This document shows, piece after piece, positions 1 to 6,302 of a stretch of 10,532 nucleotides of DNA. Where the stretch lies: NCBI GenBank assembly GCA_003663695.1, contig QMUB01000016.1, positions 1 to 10,532 on the forward strand, given 5' to 3'. The notes beneath the pieces were generated by a model. It worked only from the letters and a program-made list of their open reading frames with translations, ran no database searches and was not told the origin of the DNA. Origin of the DNA: Thermococci archaeon (GTDB lineage: Archaea; Methanobacteriota_B; Thermococci; Thermococcales; Thermococcaceae). The number at the start of each line of letters is the position of its first letter. Position 1 is the first letter of the stretch. The translations under genes and the position numbers were made by a program.

Positions 1-18
1 CGCTCTCATCATCGCCAA
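1..18 (-). other. Start of a minus-strand gene cut by the window edge (protein N terminus or C/D box sRNA)
   Basis: Read on the minus strand, bases 18-1 give TTG GCG ATG ATG AGA GCG and then leave the window. This could be a protein start: a GGGAGGT ribosome binding site lies at 33-27, 8 bases before the TTG and 14 before the first ATG. Alternatively, ATGATGA at 12-6 is a perfect archaeal C box (RUGAUGA). A TTAAAT TATA-like box at 43-38 would place the transcript start about 3-5 bases before it, as expected for a C/D box guide RNA. With only 18 bases visible I cannot decide between the two; both imply divergence from the gene at 285. Confidence 0.35.
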
Positions 19-37
19 ATTAAATTACCTCCCTATG

Positions 38-43
38 ATTTAA
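38..43 (-). promoter_or_regulatory. Possible TATA box for the minus-strand gene at the left edge
   Basis: TTAAAT on the minus strand lies about 25 bases upstream of positions 15-18, where the edge gene begins. It is a weak match to the archaeal TATA consensus and has no clear purine-rich BRE, so it is only a candidate. Confidence 0.25.
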
Positions 44-44
44 G

Positions 45-50
45 CTTAAC
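45..50. repeat. Left copy of CTTAAC direct repeat flanking the palindrome
   Basis: CTTAAC at 45-50 recurs in the same orientation at 218-223, two bases outside the left palindrome arm and four bases outside the right one. This is the arrangement expected of a target-site duplication. Six AT-rich bases can match by chance, so it supports insertion only weakly. Confidence 0.4.
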
Positions 51-52
51 GA

Positions 53-213
53 TACTGTTTGGGATAAGGGGAGCGCCGTAAAAGAGGACAAAACCACACC
101 AAGATTATTCTAACACTTAAACGGCACTGTTAGAATAATCTAATATGCCCAGCAAAGGAGTGGTTTTATCCTCTTAGGGTATTATCAAAAGTGCTCTCCT
201 TATCCCAACAGTA
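53..213. repeat. 161-base interrupted palindrome with three nested inverted-repeat arms (MITE-like or structured element)
   Basis: Three arm pairs nest around one centre. The outer arms 53-76 and 191-213 match over about 23 bases, with one extra base and two wobble-type differences. The middle arms 82-97 and 160-175 match at 15 of 16 positions. The inner arms 102-115 and 128-141 are a perfect 14-base match. The apical loop is 116-127. The internal loops are asymmetric, 4-5 bases on the left and 15-18 on the right. It lies between two divergently oriented genes, so a terminator role is unlikely. No reading frame fills it. A short non-autonomous transposable element is the best guess; a structured RNA or protein-binding DNA structure is the alternative. 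Arm complementarity is seen directly; the function is inferred. Confidence 0.8.
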
Positions 214-217
214 CCCT

Positions 218-223
218 CTTAAC
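218..223. repeat. Right copy of CTTAAC direct repeat flanking the palindrome
   Basis: This is the second CTTAAC copy, identical to 45-50, just outside the right arm of the palindrome. Together the two copies would delimit an insertion spanning roughly 51-217. Confidence 0.4.
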
Positions 224-234
224 CATCAAAAAAG

Positions 235-242
235 CTTTAACC
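235..242 (+). promoter_or_regulatory. Possible TATA box for the HEAT-like/BofA gene pair
   Basis: CTTTAACC, preceded by an A-rich stretch that could serve as BRE, lies about 47 bases before the ATG at 285. Transcription would begin near 260-265, giving a leader of about 20 bases that contains the GGTGAT ribosome binding site. The box is not a strong consensus match. Confidence 0.35.
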
Positions 243-284
243 TAATTGAACATAGAAGTACTAAAAGAGACACTGGTGATAAAA

Positions 285-845
285 ATGGGGTTATTTTCAT
301 TTGGTTCTAAGAGAGGTAAAGTAAGAAAAATGCTTGAAAATGAGGAGATGCAGGAGGCTGTAAATCAGGCTTTAAAAGATAAAAAAGTCCTTGATGCTCT
401 GATAGAGCTCCTAGATGATAAAGTACCGGGAATTAAAGGGGACTCCCTCCTAATATTGACCCAGGTTATGGAGATAGATAAAAAGAAAGTAAAAGGTTAC
501 ATAGATAGGCTGATTTTGAAGGTTATGGAAGTCTCCAAAACTCGCAACCCGTATGTGAAAGAAAATAGCATGATACTGGCATACAAAATCGCTCAGGAAT
601 TCCCTGAAGATGTTATGAAGCGGAAGGAAGAGATAACAAAATCGCTGGATACACTCCTTGAAGAGGGGGACAAAAATGATAAAGCCTTTGCATTACTTAT
701 GATAAAGCAGCTGGAGCTCAAGGAGCTCATCCCAAAAGTGGAAGAACTGATGGAAGTTCAGGATAAAGTTCTGCTTCCCTTTGAAGGGTATAAATGGGTT
801 TCCCTTGGGGATATTGCAAAGGAAGTGCTGGAGGGATTAAAATGA
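285..845 (+). CDS. HEAT-like helical repeat protein, function unknown
   Basis: This is a 186-residue soluble, highly charged, almost entirely helical protein. The ATG at 285 is chosen over upstream TTG and GTG codons because GGTGAT at 275-280 sits four bases before it, the spacing used by its neighbours. After a short Gly/Phe-rich start (MGLFSFGSKRG), paired amphipathic helices run to the end: about 35-60 (VLDALIELLDDKVPGIKGDS), 72-106 and 115-155. Their pattern of Leu/Ala/Ile spacing, with a Pro or Asn between helices, is that of HEAT repeats, which usually act as protein-binding scaffolds. There is no signal peptide, Cys pair or catalytic motif. Its stop overlaps the next gene's ATG, so it is probably made together with the BofA-like membrane protein and may be its cytoplasmic partner (inference). 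I recognise it only as a conserved archaeal hypothetical. Confidence 0.8.
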   Translation: MGLFSFGSKRGKVRKMLENEEMQEAVNQALKDKKVLDALIELLDDKVPGIKGDSLLILTQVMEIDKKKVKGYIDRLILKVMEVSKTRNPYVKENSMILAYKIAQEFPEDVMKRKEEITKSLDTLLEEGDKNDKAFALLMIKQLELKELIPKVEELMEVQDKVLLPFEGYKWVSLGDIAKEVLEGLK

Positions 846-1084
846 TGAATGTGAATGTGATAATACTCTTCGCTTTGTTAATCCTGGTTGGATATCTGCT
901 TTTTAAACTTGCAATGGCTGTGTTGAAGTGGCTCGCCATAAACTCAATCGTGGGGCTCATACTGGTGGGTGTACTCAACTTTCTGGGAGTGACACACATA
1001 CCGCTAAATCTGATTAATTTTCTCATAATAGCCATTGGCGGAGTCGTTGGGGTTTTCATCTTAATCCTTCTCTCTTTCCTCTAA
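842..1084 (+). CDS. BofA-family small membrane protein
   Basis: This is an 80-residue, very hydrophobic protein with three predicted membrane segments at about 5-30, 33-50 and 58-79. The middle and last segments carry the BofA (pro-sigma-K processing inhibitor) pattern: N34-S-I-V-G-L, then L45-N-F-L-G, then I53-P-L-N followed by a Gly-rich helix. In Bacillus, BofA restrains the SpoIVFB intramembrane protease during sporulation. Archaea do not sporulate, so that role cannot apply and only membership of the fold is claimed. The ATG at 842 overlaps the preceding TGA (ATGA) and has GGAGGG at 830-835, six bases upstream. This points to translational coupling with the HEAT-like gene. The next ATG (845) is possible but less well spaced. 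Confidence 0.8.
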   Translation: MMNVNVIILFALLILVGYLLFKLAMAVLKWLAINSIVGLILVGVLNFLGVTHIPLNLINFLIIAIGGVVGVFILILLSFL

Positions 1085-1091
1085 CCCCAAC

Positions 1092-1100
1092 TTTTATAAA
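1092..1100 (+). promoter_or_regulatory. TATA box of the aRF1 gene
   Basis: TTTTATAAA is a strong archaeal TATA match, just after the BofA stop codon and preceded by CCCCAAC. It predicts a transcript start near 1121-1123 and a leader of about 29 bases. The release factor gene therefore has its own promoter rather than being read only from the upstream pair. Confidence 0.75.
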
Positions 1101-1121
1101 TCCATTTTTTAAGTCCTTTAA

Positions 1122-1139
1122 CGAGAGAAAATCTTCTCG
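1122..1139 (+). promoter_or_regulatory. Small hairpin in the aRF1 5' leader, abutting the ribosome binding site
   Basis: CGAGAGA (1122-1128) can pair with TCTTCTCG (1132-1139) around an AAA loop, with one bulged T. The predicted transcript would begin at the first base of this stem. The stem's last base is the first G of the GAGGTGAT ribosome binding site at 1139-1146, so folding could restrict ribosome access. It is short and could be chance. Confidence 0.3.
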
Positions 1140-1150
1140 AGGTGATGATC

Positions 1151-2398
1151 ATGTCTCACACATCCGCTGAAATGTATGAGCTGAAGAAAAAAGTGGAGGA
1201 ACTTAAAAAAATTCGAGGGCGAGCTACAGAACTCGTGTCCCTTTACATACCCGCAGGCTACGATATAAATAAAGTCATGCAGCAGCTTAGAGAGGAATAT
1301 GGAACAGCCCAGAATATAAAATCAAAGAGCACCCGAAAAAACGTTCTCGGTGCCCTTGAAAGGGCAATGCAACACTTAAAGTTGTACAAACAAACTCCTC
1401 CAAATGGTTTAGCTTTGTTCGTGGGAAATGTTAGTGAGCAAGAGGGTGTGAGCGATATTCAGGTATTTCCCATAATCCCGCCGGAGCCCGTAAATGTAAG
1501 GCTCTATCGATGTGATCAAACCTTTGTGACGGAGCCATTGGAAGAGATGTTGCGAGTCAAAGAGGCATATGGTTTGATCACCGTGGAGAAGAATGAGTCC
1601 ACAATAGGGATTTTGAGAGGAAAGAAAATAGAGCTGGACGATGATTTACGTTCAACGGTTCCCGGAAAAACAAGAGCTGGTGGTCAGTCCGCCAGAAGGT
1701 ATGAGCGAATTAGAGAGCAGGAAACTCACGAGTTCATGAAGCGTATAGGGCAACACGCAAATGAAGCTTTCCTTCCACTGCTTGAGAAGGGGGAACTCAA
1801 GGGCATAATTATAGGTGGTCCCGGACCTACAAAAGAGGAGTTTGTTGATGGGGATTATATCCACCATGAGCTGAAGAAGAAGATTATAGGGGTTGTTGAC
1901 ATCAGTTATCATGGAGAATATGGATTGAGAGAGCTTGTGGAGAAAGCAAGCGACATTTTGGCAGAGCAGGAAGCAGTCAAAGAGAGAAAACTGATCCAGA
2001 ATTTCTTTAAACATCTCGTAAAGGACACGGGATTAATTACATACGGTGAGAAGGAGATAAGAAAAGCTCTCGAGATGGGCGCCGTTGACACCCTATTGAT
2101 AAGCGAAGGGTACGACCTCATAAGGGCCAAGGTGAAGTGCAACGCCTGCGGATGGGAAGAGCTCAAGACGATGCACGAAGGCGACTATGATACGTTCAAA
2201 AAGCAGATAAAAACATGTCCAAAATGCGGAAGTCAGAACCTCCATTTTGAAAGATGGGAAGTTGCAGAGGAGTTAATAAAAATGGCAGAAGAGATAGGAG
2301 CCAATGTGGAAATTATTTCCCTGGATACCGATGAAGGACAGCAGTTCTATAAAGCCTTTGGCGGGTTGGGTGCCTTTCTAAGGTATAAGCTCCAGTGA
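1151..2398 (+). CDS. prf1: Archaeal peptide chain release factor 1 (aRF1)
   Basis: aRF1 recognises all three stop codons in the ribosomal A site and triggers release of the finished protein. The 415-residue protein has the full eRF1/aRF1 architecture. The N domain carries the stop-codon recognition elements N55-I-K-S and Y119-x-C-x-x-x-F125. The M domain carries the catalytic loop G177-G-Q, followed by SARRYERIR. The C domain, which binds the EF1A-like delivery factor, contains two Cys pairs (C330/C333 and C356/C359) that probably bind zinc in the minidomain. The ATG at 1151 is chosen because GGTGAT at 1141-1146 lies four bases before it; GTG and ATG codons at 1142 and 1145 lie within the binding site itself. 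The last 21 bases overlap the 3' end of the convergent aldolase gene. Length and motifs are normal for the family. Confidence 0.97.
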   Translation: MSHTSAEMYELKKKVEELKKIRGRATELVSLYIPAGYDINKVMQQLREEYGTAQNIKSKSTRKNVLGALERAMQHLKLYKQTPPNGLALFVGNVSEQEGVSDIQVFPIIPPEPVNVRLYRCDQTFVTEPLEEMLRVKEAYGLITVEKNESTIGILRGKKIELDDDLRSTVPGKTRAGGQSARRYERIREQETHEFMKRIGQHANEAFLPLLEKGELKGIIIGGPGPTKEEFVDGDYIHHELKKKIIGVVDISYHGEYGLRELVEKASDILAEQEAVKERKLIQNFFKHLVKDTGLITYGEKEIRKALEMGAVDTLLISEGYDLIRAKVKCNACGWEELKTMHEGDYDTFKKQIKTCPKCGSQNLHFERWEVAEELIKMAEEIGANVEIISLDTDEGQQFYKAFGGLGAFLRYKLQ

Positions 2399-3265
2399 GA
2401 GCAAAAGGTGCTTCACCCTTTCTTTAACCTCTTCTCCATCCATTATGTATGGAGGTCTCAAAACCGGTTTTATTGAGAAGCCTCTTAAACTCATGGCGAG
2501 CTTTATTGCCGAGCCAAAGGACGATGCTAAATCATAGATCCTCGAAAGCTGGGCAAGCTTTCCGGCATATGCAATGGCATCATCAAAGTTTCTTTCCTCA
2601 AAGGCTTTGAAGGCTCTCAAATGCAACTCAGGGGCAAAGTTTGCACATGCCATAATTCCACCATCACCGCCAAGCATGAGCGTATTTAAAAAATGCTGAT
2701 CCAAGCCTGTGAAAACCTTGAAGTCCTTCCTCTCACCTTTAACCTCAGATATAACGTCCCTAACATGGTTTATGCTGTCTATTGTCTCTTTAATTCCAGC
2801 TATGTTTGAGTACTCCAAAGCTAAGCGCTTTATAAGGGATACTCTCAAGGGATTCGCACAGCTTGGGATGTTGTAGAGGATTATAGGAATATCCGTACTC
2901 CCAGCTATTAGGGAATAGTGTTTGAAGAGGGCTTCCTCATTGAGCGGACAGTAGTAGGGAGGAGCAATAACAACGTAGTCGGCTCCGATGTCTCGGGCAT
3001 GCCTTGTGAGTTCAATTACCTCAAAGGTGTTCGTGGAAGCTGTTCCCACGAGATAGAAAGCCGAGTTCACAAGTTCTCTCCCCCTCTCCGCCAGAAGCTT
3101 CATCTCCTCTTTGTTTAAGCTGGTAAATTCTCCCGTTGTGGCATTCACAAAGATTCCATGTACTCCAACTTTCTGGAGATACTCAATGTGCTCCTCAAGA
3201 GCAGAAAAGTCTATGGAGTAGTCCTCATTAAAGGGTGTTACAAGGGGTACTATAACTCCTCTCAT
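2378..3265 (-). CDS. DapA-superfamily (DHDPS/KDG aldolase-like) class I aldolase or lyase
   Basis: This is a 295-residue single-domain (beta/alpha)8 enzyme of the dihydrodipicolinate synthase/N-acetylneuraminate lyase superfamily, full length for the family. Visible motifs are T43-T-G-E, A101-P-P-Y-Y, the catalytic Tyr131 in YNIPS, and the Schiff-base Lys159 in AGIKET. True DapA enzymes have an Arg just after YNVPS that binds the aspartate semialdehyde carboxylate. Here that position is Cys136 ([10 protein letters not shown]), so lysine-pathway DHDPS activity is doubtful; a 2-keto-3-deoxy sugar acid or another pyruvate-dependent aldolase is more likely. The substrate cannot be read from the sequence. 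The ATG has GGTGG a few bases upstream and a TATA-like box at 3295-3302. It lies downstream of the DUF4139 gene on the same strand, but a T-rich stretch and its own promoter suggest separate transcription. Confidence 0.9.
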   Translation of the reverse strand: MRGVIVPLVTPFNEDYSIDFSALEEHIEYLQKVGVHGIFVNATTGEFTSLNKEEMKLLAERGRELVNSAFYLVGTASTNTFEVIELTRHARDIGADYVVIAPPYYCPLNEEALFKHYSLIAGSTDIPIILYNIPSCANPLRVSLIKRLALEYSNIAGIKETIDSINHVRDVISEVKGERKDFKVFTGLDQHFLNTLMLGGDGGIMACANFAPELHLRAFKAFEERNFDDAIAYAGKLAQLSRIYDLASSFGSAIKLAMSLRGFSIKPVLRPPYIMDGEEVKERVKHLLLSLELIP

Positions 3266-3294
3266 GAAACCACCAAAGAGAATATTCTTTGAAG

Positions 3295-3302
3295 TATTTA
3301 AA
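3295..3302 (-). promoter_or_regulatory. TATA box of the DapA-like gene
   Basis: TTTAAATA on the minus strand places transcript initiation near 3273, leaving a leader of about 8-10 bases that just includes the GGTGG ribosome binding site at 3274-3270. Confidence 0.55.
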
Positions 3303-3305
3303 GAT

Positions 3306-3319
3306 TAAGAAGAAAAAAG
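3306..3319 (-). terminator. T-rich terminator after the DUF4139 gene
   Basis: On the minus strand a run of TTTTTTCTTCTT follows the DUF4139 stop codon by two bases. Oligo-T tracts without a hairpin are the usual archaeal termination signal. It lies just before the TATA box of the next gene, so the two units are probably separated here. Confidence 0.5.
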
Positions 3320-3320
3320 C

Positions 3321-4643
3321 TCAGTACGAAACCTCGTACTCGAATGTCACACTTTCCTTTTCACCGGGCTTCACGGTTACCTTGAACTCGACATAGTTTG
3401 CGGTCTCCTCTATTGGACTCTCACTCGAACTCAAAATCCTCCCGCGCCACTTATAGTGTCTTATTATGATCTCTTTGGTTTCATTTCCAAAGTTCTCCAC
3501 ACTGATCTCCACCTTATAGTAGGTGCTTCTCTCGTAGTTTTTCTGTTCGAGAATTTTCGTTTCTCCTTTAAGATCAATATCCTTGCCTAGCTTGAGTCTC
3601 AAAGTATCGCCCTTTGGTGTGTGATCGATCCACTGCTCCCCTATTAGCACGTTTTTACCTTCCATCTCCTTGTATATCTCCACTATACCTGCAGGGAGCA
3701 CTTTGTCTGTTTTGAGAGATATTATCTCGTAGACATCCCCTTGCTGTGTATAAGGATAACTCTCGTAGAGATATTCTCTCTTAAACTCGCTCTCCTGACT
3801 CACATAGGGAATGAGCTTTTTCTCAAAGGGGTTCACATCGATAATCCCGAGCTTATAGAGGTAGAATGCCTCAAGCTTCTGAGGCTCCATGGGTTTCACT
3901 GGGGCTGGAACTTCTGCCTCCGCTTTAGCCATCATATCCCTGAAGTATACGGGAGGTTGATAGAATTGAACGTTGCCCGAAACTAGGAGGACGTCCACAT
4001 CTTCAAAGCTTTTGTTTGTAGGGTTATCAATCAAAACATAACCCTGAAGGAAAGCCTTATCACCAAGATAGAGCTTGTATCTTGAACCCCACCCAATGTT
4101 GGCAACCCTGTATATGAGTTTGAATTTATATTCTCCCTCTTCCTTTGCGTTTATAACCGCGTAGGTCTTTGCCTTCCTCTCACCGTTGAGCTTCGAGGCT
4201 TTGAAGTAAGCCACCTCCTGGGGGTCAATTAGGTAATATCCGTCTCCCTGGATGGTAATCTTCCCATCTTTGTATCCCAGGAATTTACCGCTTATTGTTT
4301 CGCCGCTCTTCAGCTTTACCTCCACGTTTTCCCCGATATTGGCTTCAAAAACATTCTTAACATTGAATCCCTGGCTCACAATACCAAGGACCTCTGCTCC
4401 CTCGTCAACAGGCTTAAGTGTGATTTCCGCAATTTTTAATCCTTCAATTTCCTCAAGAGGAACTTCGTTGATCCCTGCTTTAAGTTTGAAAGTAAGCTCC
4501 TTCTCAACAACACCTATTTTCGCCGAATCATAAAGGACGAGGCTTCCGCTTTCTCCTGCGGCTTTACTGCCCTGAAAAGCCACCATAGCCAGTAGAATCA
4601 AAACAAAAGGAAGTGCAATTAAAGCCTTAACTTTTCTTTTCAT
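3321..4643 (-). CDS. Secreted DUF4139 domain protein
   Basis: This is a 440-residue protein of unknown function that is probably exported. The ATG at 4643 has GGTGAT at 4653-4648, four bases upstream; an upstream ATG ten codons earlier lacks this. Residues 1-29 form a classic signal peptide: MKRKVK, a hydrophobic core LIALPFVLILLAMVAF, then a small-residue cleavage region near SKAA. There is no lipobox Cys and no C-terminal membrane anchor, so the mature protein should be free or loosely held outside the membrane. Residues 33-160 are beta-rich (SLVLYDSAKIGVVEKELTF). From about 174 the IYRVANIGWGSRYKLYL stretch opens the DUF4139 region, which extends to the end in beta-sandwich-like strands. 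A Pro/Ala/Glu-rich linker lies near 240-258. The family occurs widely in bacteria and archaea without an assigned biochemical role. Confidence 0.85.
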   Translation of the reverse strand: MKRKVKALIALPFVLILLAMVAFQGSKAAGESGSLVLYDSAKIGVVEKELTFKLKAGINEVPLEEIEGLKIAEITLKPVDEGAEVLGIVSQGFNVKNVFEANIGENVEVKLKSGETISGKFLGYKDGKITIQGDGYYLIDPQEVAYFKASKLNGERKAKTYAVINAKEEGEYKFKLIYRVANIGWGSRYKLYLGDKAFLQGYVLIDNPTNKSFEDVDVLLVSGNVQFYQPPVYFRDMMAKAEAEVPAPVKPMEPQKLEAFYLYKLGIIDVNPFEKKLIPYVSQESEFKREYLYESYPYTQQGDVYEIISLKTDKVLPAGIVEIYKEMEGKNVLIGEQWIDHTPKGDTLRLKLGKDIDLKGETKILEQKNYERSTYYKVEISVENFGNETKEIIIRHYKWRGRILSSSESPIEETANYVEFKVTVKPGEKESVTFEYEVSY

Positions 4644-4675
4644 CTTTATCACCAATGAATAGTAGGGCATCATAG

Positions 4676-4684
4676 TATTTATAA
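4676..4684 (-). promoter_or_regulatory. TATA box of the DUF4139 gene
   Basis: TTATAAATA on the minus strand is a strong TATA match. It predicts a transcript start near 4655, so the mRNA would start only a few bases before the GGTGAT ribosome binding site at 4653-4648. Confidence 0.65.
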
Positions 4685-4695
4685 CGTGATGACTG

Positions 4696-4713
4696 CTTCA
4701 AAGGAGTTTGAAG
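4696..4713. repeat. Perfect 7-bp hairpin in the DUF4139-prs divergent intergenic region
   Basis: CTTCAAA (4696-4702) is the exact complement of TTTGAAG (4707-4713) around a GGAG loop. It lies just upstream of the DUF4139 TATA box. The rest of 4644-4917 holds the two promoters and no convincing gene; a minus-strand open frame there has no ribosome binding site or recognisable product. The hairpin could be an operator for a dimeric regulator, but 7 bp is short. Confidence 0.4.
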
Positions 4714-4880
4714 TGAACAGCTGCTGTAGTGTTGAGCGTCTCTGTTGAAGGAATTGGTATTGTTTTTTACCTTGGGTTTTCTTCTAATTTCTACGTTTTC
4801 GGATTTCACTTGGGTTTCATTAGAATCATCAAGAAGACTTAGAGACAAAACCAAATAAACATCCAGTGAATGGCAAATCC

Positions 4881-4888
4881 TTTTAAAA
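4881..4888 (+). promoter_or_regulatory. Candidate TATA box of the prs gene
   Basis: TTTTAAAA, preceded by CC, lies 30-37 bases before the ATG at 4918. Its predicted transcript start, near 4909, falls inside the GGTGAT ribosome binding site at 4908-4913. So either the leader is extremely short or a weaker upstream AT-rich box near 4853-4859 is used. Confidence 0.45.
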
Positions 4889-4917
4889 TCTCTCCCAATT
4901 TTAACATGGTGATGCTA

Positions 4918-5772
4918 ATGAAAGTGGTGTTGGGAAGCGGTGCTCAGCATATGCGTGATGAGTTTTTGGCCAAAGCCGCAGGTTATGACAAGGAACTCGT
5001 AGAGACCGAGATAAAGACCTTCCCTGACGGAGAAAAGTATGTGAGGGTTCTGGGGGAAGGGGATGAAGCCATAGTTGTCCAGTCAACCTTCAGACCTCAA
5101 GATGAGCATTTAATGGAGCTACTCCTTTTGGGAGACGCCCTCAGGGAGAAGGGATTTAAACATCTTAAAGCTGTGGTCCCATATTTAGCATATTCAAGAC
5201 AGGACAGGGTAACAAAAGAAGGAGAACCTATTAGTGTGAGGGCGGTTTTAAGGACTCTCTCGCTTTATTATGATGAGTTCTACGTCTTCGACCTCCACAA
5301 CCCTGAGACCCTTAAATTCTTTCCAAAGAAAGCCGTGAACTTAAGTCCTGCAAAGGCTATAGCCAGATACTTCAAGGAAAAGCTGGAGAATGGAATTATT
5401 TTGGCTCCGGACAGGGGTGCTTTGGAGAGAGCGAGAGCTGTTGCTGGGGAACTTGGCTTGGAGTTCAGCCACTTTGAGAAGAAGCGCATCTCTCCAACAG
5501 AAGTCCAGATGCAGCCCGTGGATGTTGATGTTAAAGGAAAGAACGTTCTCATAGTGGATGATATAATAAGTACCGGCGGAACCATGATAAGGGCCGCTAA
5601 CCTCCTTAAGGAAATGGGAGCTGGCAAAGTTTTCGTTGCTGCAACGCATGGAGTATTTGCGAAGGGAGCCATAGAGCGAGTTAGCAAAGCCGTGGACGAG
5701 CTTGCAGTTACAAACACAATCCCAACAGAGGTCAGCAAAATAAGTTTGGTGGAGGAGATTTTAAAGCTCTAA
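4918..5772 (+). CDS. prs: Ribose-phosphate pyrophosphokinase (PRPP synthase)
   Basis: The enzyme transfers pyrophosphate from ATP to ribose 5-phosphate to make PRPP, the precursor of purines, pyrimidines, His, Trp and NAD. The 284-residue protein has both phosphoribosyltransferase-like halves and ends close to the length of known archaeal enzymes, which are shorter than the bacterial class I form. Key motifs are F35-P-D-G-E, Y92-S-R-Q-D-R, D125-L-H-N near the ATP site, the flexible loop E187-K-K-R, and the PRPP loop V213-D-D-I-I-S-T-G-G-T222. The ATG at 4918 is chosen because GGTGAT at 4908-4913 is four bases upstream. Earlier in-frame ATGs (4870, 4906, 4912) would add a tail not expected in the family. 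It is transcribed alone and converges on the repeat-protein gene, with a 20-base pyrimidine-rich gap between the stop codons. Confidence 0.96.
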   Translation: MKVVLGSGAQHMRDEFLAKAAGYDKELVETEIKTFPDGEKYVRVLGEGDEAIVVQSTFRPQDEHLMELLLLGDALREKGFKHLKAVVPYLAYSRQDRVTKEGEPISVRAVLRTLSLYYDEFYVFDLHNPETLKFFPKKAVNLSPAKAIARYFKEKLENGIILAPDRGALERARAVAGELGLEFSHFEKKRISPTEVQMQPVDVDVKGKNVLIVDDIISTGGTMIRAANLLKEMGAGKVFVAATHGVFAKGAIERVSKAVDELAVTNTIPTEVSKISLVEEILKL

Positions 5773-5792
5773 CCCTACCTCTACCTCTGATT

Positions 5793-6269
5793 CTACTCCT
5801 CCCTTCTGCTCATCTTGTTTACGAGCATTGAAGTTGCCCATGTTTTTACATCTTCATCGAGGATATCATTTATCAGGTTTAAGGCTCTTGGAATATCCCC
5901 TCTTTCCGCTATCTTTAATGCAGCTTCAGCTTTAATTTTGGAGCGGTTGGAAACATCGGGTATCAGCTCGCCCAGCTTTAGGGCATCCTCAAACTTTCCA
6001 AGATTTATGAGCTCGAAAGCAAGGCTCATAAGGGCCCTGATCTTTGCATCAGTATCAAGCTCCATTATCGCTTCTATGGCTTCTTTGAGAGCCTCCTCAT
6101 AATCGACTCCTCTCTTCGCCATCTCAACGACTATTTTGGAATATGACGTAGCCTTTATACCCTTGTCAGGAATTCCACGTGCAACCTGAAGAGCCAAATC
6201 GAAATCACGCTTTTTCAGGAGCCCGTTTATAGTTTCATAAAGAGCCCTAGATTGGTACCACTCCTGCAT
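5793..6269 (-). CDS. TPR-like helical repeat protein downstream of fen1, function unknown
   Basis: This is a 158-residue soluble helical protein made of about four repeats of 33-37 residues: about 22-54, 55-91, 92-124 and 125-156. The first and third align best: D/K-F-x-x-A-L-x-x-x, then IPD, then IKA, then KI, ending in AKRG or AERG. Such alpha-solenoid repeats usually bind other proteins; no catalytic motif, signal peptide or membrane segment is present. The ATG has GGTGGG at 6278-6273, three bases upstream. It begins 33 bases after the fen1 stop on the same strand with no TATA box between them that I can see, so the two genes are probably cotranscribed. A link to replication or repair is inferred only from this position. 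It resembles repeat proteins common in Thermococcales. Confidence 0.82.
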   Translation of the reverse strand: MQEWYQSRALYETINGLLKKRDFDLALQVARGIPDKGIKATSYSKIVVEMAKRGVDYEEALKEAIEAIMELDTDAKIRALMSLAFELINLGKFEDALKLGELIPDVSNRSKIKAEAALKIAERGDIPRALNLINDILDEDVKTWATSMLVNKMSRREE

Positions 6270-6302
6270 TTTCCCACCAAATGTAATGCGCGCTCTTAGG
6301 AC

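Noticed and set aside
53..213. Palindrome as a CRISPR remnant or a transcription terminator
   Set aside because: The arms are inverted rather than direct and regularly spaced repeats, they do not resemble known Thermococcales CRISPR repeats, and the flanking genes diverge so no transcript needs ending here.
727..1059. Minus-strand open frame across the HEAT-like and BofA-like genes
   Set aside because: It is antisense to two well-supported, coupled genes and has no recognisable domain.
1142..1150. GTG or ATG upstream of 1151 as the aRF1 start
   Set aside because: Both codons lie within the GGTGAT ribosome binding site, whereas ATG 1151 has standard spacing.
4686..4740. GTGATGA at 4686-4692 as the C box of a plus-strand C/D guide RNA
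   Set aside because: No CUGA D or D' box occurs in the following 60 bases, and the site lies at the DUF4139 promoter.
4627..4854. Minus-strand open frame of 75 codons upstream of the DUF4139 gene
   Set aside because: It overlaps the true DUF4139 start and its TATA box, has no ribosome binding site, and its composition is not protein-like.
5280..5738. Long minus-strand open frame inside prs
   Set aside because: It is a mirror frame of a conserved enzyme; its Ser/Ala/Thr-rich composition comes from the opposite strand's codons.
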